This document shows positions 23,341 to 29,137 of a stretch of DNA of 29,539 nt, in pieces. The position numbers and the translations under genes are program-made. Location: positions 1-29,539 of IMG/VR virus record IMGVR_UViG_3300035682_000136; one strand, written 5' to 3'. The notes under the pieces were generated by a model. It saw nothing but the letters and a program-made list of their open reading frames with translations. It had not been told where the DNA came from and ran no database searches. Numbering within the stretch: the stretch's first letter is position 1; each line of letters starts with the position of its first letter. Origin of the DNA: a virus.

Positions 23341-24752
23341 ACTACAATTTTAAACCTCTTACAAGGCAAAGCGAGGCACTTAAATTCTTATCAGTAGATT
23401 CAGACGTTGAAACTATCCTCTATGGAGGAGCTGCAGGCGGTGGAAAGACTATGCTCGGGTGCATGTGGCAGATTCTTAGACGTTTAAAGTATCCAGGTAC
23501 ACGCTCACTAATAGGCCGAGCCAAGTTAGACACGCTTAAAAAGACTACAATGGCTACCTTTTTTCAGGTAGCTAATGAAATAGGGCTTAAAGCAGGAGAG
23601 GATTTTATCTATAATCAGCAAAGCCATATCATTAAGTTCAGCAATGGCAGTGAGATAATCTTAGCCGATTTATTTTTGTATCCATCAGATCCGATGATGA
23701 CCGATTTAGGCGGCCTTGAAATTACAGATGCATTTATAGATGAAGCTACTGAGATAACTGAAAAGGCTTATTCTATTGTTAGCTCACGTATACGGTATAA
23801 GTTAAATCATTTTTGCACTAAATGTTCCGCTCAAGAATTAGACAAAGGCGAAGTAACAAAACAAGATAAAAGTGGTAAAGCTATTGAATGGCTATGCAAA
23901 GTATGTAACCAAAAAAGTAGCGGCTTAAAACCTAAAGTTTTACTATCGTGTAACCCATCTAAAGGGTGGATTTATAACCAATTCTACTTACCTTACAAGA
24001 ATCAGAATCTTCCTGAGCACAGAGCTTTTGTACAAGCATTACCTGGAGATAATATACACTTACCTGATTCATACGTAACAAGCCTCAGCCGATTACCTGA
24101 AGCTGATAGGAAGAGACTCTTAGAAGGAGATTGGGAATTTGATAACAGCAGTGATAGACTTTATCTTTATGAAGAGCTCATGCGCTGTTTTAGAGAGCCT
24201 ATGAACGTAGGAGAGGGTTACATCACAGCAGATATAGCTCGACTTGGAAAGGATAGAACAGTGCTTTGTGTATGGAAAGGATTAAGCTGTATAGATATAG
24301 TAGTGCTGAGGCAGAAGAGACAAGATGAAGTTAAGGCAGAGATACAGCGCTTAATGAATCAGTATAGTGTTAGGCTATCTAATGTACTTGCCGATGCTGA
24401 TGGTGTAGGTGGTGGCTTGGTAGATAGTCTTAGATGCCGAGAGTTTATGAATGGCAGTAAAGCTGTAAGAGGAACTCAGTACATGAATCTAAAAGCTGAC
24501 TGTTACTTTAGATTAGGTGAGTTAATTGATAAGAATGAGATTACCTTCCCTATTAAATGGCAAGAGGATATCTGCAAAGAGCTGGAGTTAATCAGGAGAG
24601 TAGATCCTGATAAGGAAGGAAAGCTAAGAGTAACATCAAAAGATACTATTAGCCAGCGCACCGGAGGGATTAGCCCCGATATAGCAGATGCTATAATGAT
24701 GCGAGCTTACTTTGAGCTTAATCGCAACTACACTAAATACGCATTTATCTAA
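23325..24752 (+). CDS. terL: Terminase large subunit with inserted zinc-knuckle
   Basis: 475 residues. ATPase domain: Walker A GGAAGGGKT at 34-42 and Walker B AFIDEAT with D139/E140; the coupling segment SCNP follows at 208-211. Nuclease domain (RNase H fold): D303 in TADIARLGKD, D357/D359 in LADADGVGGG, and D452/D455 in SPDIADAIMM as third acidic site. It translocates DNA into the prohead and cuts it. Between Walker B and SCNP stands an insertion of about 40 residues with C164-x2-C167 and C191-x2-C194, a zinc-ribbon pattern that most related terminases lack at this place. The gene lies far from the portal and from the small-terminase candidate (27967). Confidence 0.9.
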   Translation: MERQINYNFKPLTRQSEALKFLSVDSDVETILYGGAAGGGKTMLGCMWQILRRLKYPGTRSLIGRAKLDTLKKTTMATFFQVANEIGLKAGEDFIYNQQSHIIKFSNGSEIILADLFLYPSDPMMTDLGGLEITDAFIDEATEITEKAYSIVSSRIRYKLNHFCTKCSAQELDKGEVTKQDKSGKAIEWLCKVCNQKSSGLKPKVLLSCNPSKGWIYNQFYLPYKNQNLPEHRAFVQALPGDNIHLPDSYVTSLSRLPEADRKRLLEGDWEFDNSSDRLYLYEELMRCFREPMNVGEGYITADIARLGKDRTVLCVWKGLSCIDIVVLRQKRQDEVKAEIQRLMNQYSVRLSNVLADADGVGGGLVDSLRCREFMNGSKAVRGTQYMNLKADCYFRLGELIDKNEITFPIKWQEDICKELELIRRVDPDKEGKLRVTSKDTISQRTGGISPDIADAIMMRAYFELNRNYTKYAFI

Positions 24753-24764
24753 GATAACTCCATT

Positions 24765-24803
24765 AAAGTGTTATTTAGCGCACTTTATCGTACTTAAAAG
24801 TGC
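24765..24803 (+). repeat. Alternative hairpins after terL (AAAGTG/CACTTT/AAAGTGC)
   Basis: AAAGTG (24765-24770) can pair with CACTTT (24781-24786), or GCACTTT (24780-24786) with AAAGTGC (24797-24803). The central arm is shared, so only one hairpin forms at a time. There is a short TTTA after the second, too little for a clear terminator. Confidence 0.5.
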
Positions 24804-24858
24804 TTTATGAGGGATATTGCATACTATAATATGGATTAGATGTGATTAATAACATCTT

Positions 24859-24887
24859 TGTCGCAAGTATAGTAGACTTTTGCGACA
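24859..24887. repeat. 8-bp perfect inverted repeat TGTCGCAA / TTGCGACA
   Basis: Arms at 24859-24866 and 24880-24887 with a 13-base spacer that carries the first TATAGTAGA word. It could be a protein operator or a hairpin. Confidence 0.55.
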
Positions 24888-24949
24888 GCTATAGTAGAAA
24901 ATAATCTACAGAATGAGCCTTATAGTGGAAAATAATCTACAAAACTATA
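24868..24949. repeat. Iteron-like TATAGTAGA repeats
   Basis: TATAGTAGA begins at 24868. A 21-base unit starting TATAGTAGAAAATAATCTAC lies at 24890-24910 and repeats with one change at 24921-24941 (period 31). An inverted core ACTATA follows at 24944-24949. Each long unit itself contains a GTAGA/TCTAC (or GTGGA/TCTAC) inverted repeat. Regularly placed direct repeats of this size are typical of initiator or repressor binding sites. Confidence 0.55.
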
Positions 24950-24957
24950 CCCGATAA

Positions 24958-24991
24958 CGTATAATATCTGCTAATATCTGCAAATTATACG
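24958..24991. repeat. Inverted repeat CGTATAAT / ATTATACG with tandem repeat in loop
   Basis: Perfect 8-bp arms at 24958-24965 and 24984-24991. The loop includes ATCTGC twice, from a 10-base tandem TAATATCTGC. The AT-rich tandem inside a stem could be an unwinding element or recognition loop. Confidence 0.5.
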
Positions 24992-25011
24992 CAAAAGGGT
25001 ATAAAACAAAA

Positions 25012-25089
25012 TAGCCCTACACGTTTGTAGAGCTATCCTGTAATCAAATAATCAATATAAGCCTAAACCAAAAGGCTAAAATGGATAGC
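25012..25089 (+). ncRNA. Possible small folded RNA element
   Basis: TAGCCCTAC (25012-25020) pairs with GTAGAGCTA (25027-25035) with one mismatch. Alternatively GCTATCC (25032-25038) pairs with GGATAGC (25083-25089), closing a domain that contains AGCCT/AGGCT (25060-25077 region). Several stems in a short AT-rich stretch suggest an RNA or operator, but without conservation data it stays weak. Confidence 0.3.
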
Positions 25090-25137
25090 CAAATATATCA
25101 CACTTAATACTATGTGCATAAGTATGTGAATAAGATG

Positions 25138-25169
25138 TTGAAAGCAGATAAGTTAATAGTCTAATTTTG
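25138..25169 (+). promoter_or_regulatory. Promoter-like sequence directly before the VRR-NUC gene
   Basis: TTG at 25138-25140, 21 bases, then TAATTTTG at 25162-25169, which matches the -7 consensus TAnnTTTG. The ATG is at 25175, only 5 bases after the box, so transcripts would start almost at the start codon (leaderless or nearly so). Confidence 0.4.
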
Positions 25170-25174
25170 AGCAC

Positions 25175-25522
25175 ATGAAGAATGAAGAGGCACTAATACA
25201 AGAGGCTGTTATTAACTATATCAATGCTCAGTATCCAGGCACTCTTTACTGTGCATCTGCTGGAGGTGTTCGTACTTCCATGAGACAGGCTGTAAAGATG
25301 AAGCGCACAGGTTACGTTAAGGGCTTTCCTGATCTCTTTATCTATGAGCCTCGTGATGCCTTCCATGGCTTAGCTATTGAGATGAAACGAGAAAAGGGAG
25401 GAGTAGTAAGCTTGCACCAAAAGGAATGGCACAAGAAGCTAACTGAGAGGGGATATTTCTGCGCTATTTGTAAAGGCTTTGATGAGGCTAAATTAATTAT
25501 AGATGAGTACCTACACCTCTGA
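25175..25522 (+). CDS. VRR-NUC domain nuclease
   Basis: 115 residues, the usual length for stand-alone VRR-NUC proteins. The PD-(D/E)xK core is visible: E9 in the first helix, GFPDLFIY (D53), then AIEMKRE (E69, K71) and LHQKEWHKKLTERGY, the Q/W-containing helix typical for this family. VRR-NUC enzymes cut branched DNA such as Holliday junctions, and in phages they may resolve replication or packaging intermediates. It overlaps the sigma-like gene by 20 bases. Confidence 0.85.
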   Translation: MKNEEALIQEAVINYINAQYPGTLYCASAGGVRTSMRQAVKMKRTGYVKGFPDLFIYEPRDAFHGLAIEMKREKGGVVSLHQKEWHKKLTERGYFCAICKGFDEAKLIIDEYLHL

Positions 25523-26003
25523 AATTAATAGATGCTATGCCGAATGGCGCAGAGTAGCAGCAACTGTTACCCGGTTAGATTTAGCTGATGAGCTGCTGCA
25601 TGACACTTTGCTTAAGATATTAGAATCAGATAAAGATAAGCTGCAGGATATCCATGATAGGGGTAAGCTGAACAATTACGTTAGCAATGCTATTAGACTA
25701 TCTGCACGCTGTAGTAACAGCTCATTTAACTACACTCGTTTAAGATTCGAGAAGATACGCAACGATTTGAAAGATGATATCATAGATGATGTGAATAAGA
25801 GCGTAGGCATGCGTTTAGAAAATGAGCAGTTAGATATATTTATAAGCAGGCTGCCATATTTTGAGAGAGAGCTATTCTTTCTCTATGCCTTAGATGATTT
25901 CTCTTATCAGGAGTTAGCTAAAGAAACAGGCATTCCTCTTAACTATCTTTACCGCACAATTAAGAAAGCTAAAGTAACACTTAGAAACTCGTTACAAATA
26001 TGA
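25503..26003 (+). CDS. Sigma-70-like transcription factor
   Basis: 166 residues. The C-terminal part (LPYFERELFFLYALDDFSYQ then ELAKETGIPLNYLYRTIKKA) is a region-4 helix-turn-helix of ECF-type sigma factors. The N-terminal part has a DELLHDTLLKILES segment similar to region 2. Such small sigma-like proteins recur in Bacteroidetes phages. It may direct host RNA polymerase to late genes, for which I found no consensus promoter. The next gene overlaps by 4 bases. Confidence 0.65.
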   Translation: MSTYTSEINRCYAEWRRVAATVTRLDLADELLHDTLLKILESDKDKLQDIHDRGKLNNYVSNAIRLSARCSNSSFNYTRLRFEKIRNDLKDDIIDDVNKSVGMRLENEQLDIFISRLPYFERELFFLYALDDFSYQELAKETGIPLNYLYRTIKKAKVTLRNSLQI

Positions 26004-26518
26004 CTAAAGAAAACTACGCTGCGAGGATTGCAATCTGCAATAACTGCGAAGTATTTAACACTCGCTATAAGACGTGCGGACCTCCTACCAATGCCATTAA
26101 TCCATTCGCTAAACCAACTGAGCTTAATGGGCATCTATTTAAGCCATGCGGCTGCCCTATAGATCACTTAGCAATGTATGCAGTTAAAGATTGCCCTGCT
26201 AAGAAATGGCCTATCTTAGATGATAGATTAGTAATTGAGAACATGCTGGCCTTTATTGAATCTTTGAAAAGAAAGAATCAGGTAACGAGCCAAGATATGA
26301 AAGTGGTAGGTGAGCTCAGAAAGAAGTACAGTAAGTTAGATTACCCTGGTACATCATGTGGCCCATGCGCTAAGAAGTACGTAGATGATGTAGAGCAGCA
26401 GCTAATCTCTGAGCTAACTAAATTAGAACAAGCTCAAGCACTGATAGAATTAACTAACTTAGAGCTCACACCTGAGCCGATACAAAAGAAACGAAGAGCT
26501 AAACGTAAAAAACTATGA
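26000..26518 (+). CDS. Cysteine-rich, probably zinc-binding protein
   Basis: 172 residues. The N-terminal 70 carry C13-x2-C16, C26, C50-x-C52 and C65 in the arrangement CNNC...TCGPP...CGCPIDH...CPAKKW, a pattern I know from phage proteins of unknown function that probably bind zinc. A further SCGPCAKKY follows around residue 118. The C-terminus is very basic (QKKRRAKRKKL). Coupled by ATGA to both neighbours; its partner may be the sigma-like factor, but that is only positional. Confidence 0.6.
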   Translation: MTKENYAARIAICNNCEVFNTRYKTCGPPTNAINPFAKPTELNGHLFKPCGCPIDHLAMYAVKDCPAKKWPILDDRLVIENMLAFIESLKRKNQVTSQDMKVVGELRKKYSKLDYPGTSCGPCAKKYVDDVEQQLISELTKLEQAQALIELTNLELTPEPIQKKRRAKRKKL

Positions 26519-26706
26519 CTATACTTATCATCTACTTAGTAGGCTTCCTACTGCACACTGGCATTCTAAGCTTTAACATCTACAGACATCAGAGACACCT
26601 ATCTAACTTCCATTGGTATGCTTACATAGGTGTTATCTTTACAGGCTTTGTATGGCTGCCTTTTTGGGTGTACATTACTGTGCTACGTTTTCAACAGCCA
26701 AAATAG
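26515..26706 (+). CDS. Small membrane protein with two helices
   Basis: 63 residues with two hydrophobic segments (IIYLVGFLLHTGILSFNIYR and WYAYIGVIFTGFVWLPFWVY) separated by a His/Arg loop. Last gene of its block; it overlaps the preceding gene by 4 bases. No family recognised. Confidence 0.55.
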   Translation: MTILIIYLVGFLLHTGILSFNIYRHQRHLSNFHWYAYIGVIFTGFVWLPFWVYITVLRFQQPK

Positions 26707-26745
26707 TTTTGCACAAATTAACTGAGTGACATTTTTATTTATAGA

Positions 26746-26776
26746 TTTGTCATAGGGTGGTATTACTGTAGATTTG
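26746..26776 (+). promoter_or_regulatory. Bacteroidetes-type promoter before noncoding region
   Basis: TAGATTTG occurs twice, at 26742-26749 and 26769-26776. The TTTG of the first copy serves as -33 box for the second with a 19-base spacer, giving TTTG-N19-TAGATTTG, an exact fit to TTTG-N19-TAnnTTTG. Start of transcription would be near 26782, followed by no open frame for about 410 bases. Confidence 0.65.
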
Positions 26777-26781
26777 ATTTA

Positions 26782-27165
26782 AGGTTTTATACGCCCTTTG
26801 GATGTTCTCACCCTGCATCCTTAGGGCTATATTTTTTACAGAGGGAAGCGTTTAACAGCAGTGTAAAGAATGAATTGAGCTACTGCGGGATAGTAACACA
26901 GCTCAGGGGTATGGCTAAGGTATAAGCCCCAGGTTACTTAGGGATGGCAATATCTCTAAAAGGTAGATACCAGGTTAGTGCACATTGCTGATGACACTAA
27001 TACATGATGGCGAAGCACTCAAGCGACAAGCATGAGAACAGTCATTTTGAATGAGAGCCCAACACTTAGAGCAATCTTTGTGAAGGATACTTCTATCTCT
27101 CATTTAGCTCAGCATCTAAGCTCTAAGCATTAAGTTAATTAGCTAAAAGCTTAAAGCTAATTAGC
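26782..27165 (+). ncRNA. Candidate large structured noncoding RNA
   Basis: No frame of useful length occurs here, yet perfect inverted repeats are frequent. In order: hairpin 26793-26827; TTTACA/TGTAAA (26835-26840, 26862-26867); TGAGCT/AGCTCA (26876-26881, 26900-26905); AGTAAC/GTTACT (26892-26897, 26933-26938) enclosing GGGG/CCCC (26906-26909, 26927-26930); TATCT/AGATA (26951-26955, 26965-26969); TTAGTG/CACTAA (26975-26980, 26995-27000); AATGAGAG/CTCTCATT (27050-27057, 27097-27104); CTTAGAGC/GCTCTAAG (27065-27072, 27120-27127); TAATTAGCT/AGCTAATTA (27136-27144, 27155-27163). Two pairs of helices cross, which would be pseudoknots or alternative folds. A promoter stands at the 5' end. The region is richer in G and C than other intergenic parts. 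It does not match tRNA, tmRNA, RNase P or group I/II intron signatures I know. Confidence 0.55.
26793..26837 (+). terminator. Hairpin with U-tract at the 5' end of the noncoding region
   Basis: GCCCT-TT-GGATG (26793-26804) pairs with CATCC-TT-AGGGC (26816-26827), two 5-bp helices around a TT/TT internal loop, followed by TATA and T6 (26832-26837). It may end transcription from 25175-26706. As it also lies about 10 bases after the predicted start of the promoter at 26746, it would act as an attenuator or as first stem of the RNA. Confidence 0.55.
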
Positions 27166-27193
27166 ATAAGCTAACTAATTAATAAACTAACTT

Positions 27194-27343
27194 ATGAATG
27201 ATAATAAGTATAACTTTTTGAGGGCACAAGTCAAAATGTTTAATCCTAACTTCACAGATAAAGAAATTGATAAGGAGTGCGAAAGAATATTAAATGCAGG
27301 TGAGGGTGGAGAGGATGAGAGCTGCCTTTATTGTGGATCGTAA
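27194..27343 (+). CDS. 49-residue acidic protein with C-terminal CxxC
   Basis: ATG at 27194 behind an AT-rich leader (AATTAATAAACTAACTT). 49 codons: a helical first part (FLRAQVKMFNPNFTDKEIDK), Gly/Glu-rich middle and ending ESCLYCGS. The CLYC pair plus C29 could bind metal. It is the first gene after the noncoding structured region. No family recognised. Confidence 0.45.
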   Translation: MNDNKYNFLRAQVKMFNPNFTDKEIDKECERILNAGEGGEDESCLYCGS

Positions 27344-27383
27344 CTGTTAAATATCAATACTCAATTATACAAATAATCGAATT

Positions 27384-27620
27384 ATGCAATGTAATATAAC
27401 ATTTGACTTAGACTCACCTGAAGATGCAGCTCACCATCTTAGATGCACTAAAGCATTAGATTTAGCACTGTGCTTAAATGAGTTCAACACTCAGCTACTA
27501 TCTCAGCTTAAGTATGATGAGCTATCAGGTAAAGAAAAGATATTACTATCTAGGGTTAATGAGTTACTGCAAGAGACGATGGAAGAGTATGGCATTAACT
27601 TAACTGAGCTTTGTAGATGA
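27384..27620 (+). CDS. Small conserved phage protein, unknown
   Basis: 78 residues, helical, with FDLDSPEDAAHHLRCTKALD at the start, a pattern frequent in phage proteins of unknown role (the 'L-D-S/N-P-E-D' start and following A-x-x-A helix). It overlaps the next gene by 4 bases. The 40-base leader is AT-rich. Confidence 0.6.
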   Translation: MQCNITFDLDSPEDAAHHLRCTKALDLALCLNEFNTQLLSQLKYDELSGKEKILLSRVNELLQETMEEYGINLTELCR

Positions 27621-27970
27621 TATTAATACCAGCACAGCTTGAATCTGTAGGCACAAGAAAAGATAAGACTCTTAAGCTGACCTTTGGCACTAACGAGCTC
27701 ACACCTTCTCAGGCTGCTGAACTGTTCGGTACAGCCAATCAGTTCGGTTACTTAGCTTTTAAAGATGAGAGCTTTAGACGTGAGGAGCTGGATGCAGTAG
27801 AGAGCCTTAAATCAGAGTTAGAAGATACACTTAAAAAACCATCTCAAAGATTAAGAGGTATAATGTTTAGAGTTTATGAAGCTGATTCAGAGGGATTTAC
27901 TACCTTTGCTAAATACTATGACTCGAAGATGGAACAGTTAATAACACACTTTAAGAATAAGTTAGCATGA
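27617..27970 (+). CDS. Conserved Bacteroidetes-phage protein, unknown
   Basis: 117 residues. The run ELTPSQAAELFGTANQFGYL, then KDESFRREELDAVESLKSEL, and a C-terminal helix with KYYDSKMEQLITHFKNKL are familiar from proteins encoded next to the small terminase in these phages. Function unknown; perhaps recombination or packaging. Coupled by ATGA to the small-terminase-like gene. Confidence 0.6.
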   Translation: MILIPAQLESVGTRKDKTLKLTFGTNELTPSQAAELFGTANQFGYLAFKDESFRREELDAVESLKSELEDTLKKPSQRLRGIMFRVYEADSEGFTTFAKYYDSKMEQLITHFKNKLA

Positions 27971-28374
27971 GTGAGGAGCAGGAACAAAACGTAACAATCA
28001 AAAAAGATGCTATGCTTCAGGCACTTACATCTTCTTTAGGCAATGTTACAGAAGCCTCAGAGAAGATAGGTATCTCTCGCAAGACTCACTATGAATGGCT
28101 TAAAGATGATGCTGAGTATAGTGCAGCAGTAGCTTCACTAAAGAATGTAGCTTTAGACTTTGCTGAGTCGCAACTTAAGAAGCTGATGGAAGGAGCAGAG
28201 CGCCAAGCATTAACTCACGATGGTGAGATAGTAACAATTAAAGATGCACCTAACACAAGTGCCATTATCTTTTATCTTAAGACTCAAGGTAAGCAACGAG
28301 GGTACATAGAGAGGCAAGAGCTTAGCACTGAGATAAAGAGCATTAACATAACCATAGATGGTACAAATATTTAA
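27967..28374 (+). CDS. Terminase small subunit-like HTH protein
   Basis: 135 residues. N-terminal helix-turn-helix of the homeodomain/phBC6A51 type: LGNVTEASEKIGISRKTHYE then WLKDDAEYSAAVASLKNVAL. A central helix for oligomerisation (AESQLKKLMEGAE) and the C-terminal motif APNTSAIIFYLKTQGKQRGY followed by ERQELS complete the family pattern. It would recognise the packaging site and assist the large terminase, which in this genome lies about 3.2 kb upstream rather than next to it. Confidence 0.7.
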   Translation: MSEEQEQNVTIKKDAMLQALTSSLGNVTEASEKIGISRKTHYEWLKDDAEYSAAVASLKNVALDFAESQLKKLMEGAERQALTHDGEIVTIKDAPNTSAIIFYLKTQGKQRGYIERQELSTEIKSINITIDGTNI

Positions 28375-28377
28375 GCT

Positions 28378-28560
28378 ATGAGTCAAATAACCAAACGAGA
28401 CGAAGAAATGTTTATAGCTATAATGGCTCACTTTCATAAAGAGATTCCAATAATGTTTAGTAATCCTGAGGAATTAACTGCGGATAAAAGAGCTGATTTA
28501 GAAATAGAAATGTATGAAGAATTAAAGAAAGCAGGTAGATTAAGATTTGATTATGAGTGA
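28378..28560 (+). CDS. Small acidic helical protein, unknown
   Basis: 60 residues (FIAIMAHFHKEIPIMFSNPE, then LEIEMYEELKKAGRLRFDYE). It starts 3 bases after the small-terminase-like gene and overlaps the next gene by 8 bases. No family recognised. Confidence 0.5.
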   Translation: MSQITKRDEEMFIAIMAHFHKEIPIMFSNPEELTADKRADLEIEMYEELKKAGRLRFDYE

Positions 28561-29137
28561 AAAAATAATAAGCACTAAGTACAGTGATCAGACATTAGGC
28601 ACGTACGTAGATTTCCTTAATGCCGGAACTGATAGCGTTTCGCAGATTCAGGCAATAACAGGATTAAAGCGTGATGACATCAGGAAGATAGATATGGCTA
28701 CTGTGGAAAAGATAGTGGCATCTTACTCGCAAGGTCTGCGCCAAGATGAGAAGGTATTTAAGCAGTTCATAGATATTGATGGTGTGAAGTTCGGCTTTCA
28801 TCCTAACCTTAAATCTATGACCTTTGGAGAGTGGTTAGATCTATCCGAGTTTAGTAAGAACTTCCCCCATCAGCTACCTGAGCTAATGTGCATTCTATAC
28901 CGACCGGTAACAGCTGAGATAAATCTGCAGTACAAAATAGAGCCTTATGATAGTGATGTGCACCTTAAGTACGTGCCTCAAATGCGCAAGCTTAACTTAG
29001 CCAATGTGAATGCTGCGCTGCTTTTTTTTTCGACACTCAGCAAAGATTTGCAGAACAGTACACCCGAATATTTAGAGCAGGAGCTGGAGAAGCTGAAGAA
29101 TCAGATCAGTCAACTAGCCGAAGAGGTGAAACATTAG
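28553..29137 (+). CDS. Tail assembly chaperone-like protein (short, in-frame form)
   Basis: 194 residues from the ATG at 28553 (a TTG at 28547 is less likely). The sequence (FGFHPNLKSMTFGEWLDLSE, ELMCILYRPVTAEI, LANVNAALLFFSTLSKDLQN) resembles the proteins in Bacteroidetes phages that stand where lambda gpG acts, binding the tape measure during tail assembly. At codons 157-159 the gene contains C-T9-C, a slippery tract where ribosomes can shift to the -1 frame (next entry). In the zero frame the protein ends with a charged helix (QELEKLKNQISQLAEEVKH). Confidence 0.55.
   Translation: MSEKIISTKYSDQTLGTYVDFLNAGTDSVSQIQAITGLKRDDIRKIDMATVEKIVASYSQGLRQDEKVFKQFIDIDGVKFGFHPNLKSMTFGEWLDLSEFSKNFPHQLPELMCILYRPVTAEINLQYKIEPYDSDVHLKYVPQMRKLNLANVNAALLFFSTLSKDLQNSTPEYLEQELEKLKNQISQLAEEVKH
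29022..29030 (+). other. T9 slippery site, -1 programmed frameshift candidate
   Basis: Zero-frame codons are CTG CTT TTT TTT TCG. The heptamer T_TTT_TTT at 29023-29029 has the canonical X_XXY_YYZ phase for a -1 shift. After the shift the ribosome reads TTC GAC ACT and stays open until TAA at 29290-29292. Confidence 0.6.

Larger units (their letters stand above)
24753..25174 (+). other. Noncoding, repeat-rich intergenic region
   Basis: 422 bases without a convincing gene, AT-rich, dense in direct and inverted repeats (listed separately): competing hairpins just after the terminase gene, an inverted repeat TGTCGCAA/TTGCGACA, three TATAGTAGA-like iterons, a hairpin whose loop holds a tandem repeat, and a nested hairpin group at 25012-25089. 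A promoter-like sequence ends it. Suitable as a replication origin, operator region, packaging (pac/cos) region or RNA element; the sequence does not decide. Confidence 0.6.

Noticed and set aside
24868-24949. CRISPR array
   Set aside because: Only two full copies of the 21-base unit with a 10-base spacer; spacing and number do not fit, and there are no cas genes.
26708-26749. Promoter TTTG at 26708 with TAGATTTG at 26742
   Set aside because: The spacer is 30 bases, far longer than the usual about 19; the second TAGATTTG at 26769 with the TTTG at 26746 fits instead.
26876-26945. tRNA-like look (GCTCAGGGGTA resembling a D-arm)
   Set aside because: No 7-bp acceptor stem, no T-arm consensus GGTTCGA and no plausible anticodon arm at the right spacing; the stems that do exist cross each other.
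26782-27165. Group I intron, tmRNA or RNase P RNA
   Set aside because: None of the conserved core segments of these RNAs could be found, and no interrupted gene flanks the region.
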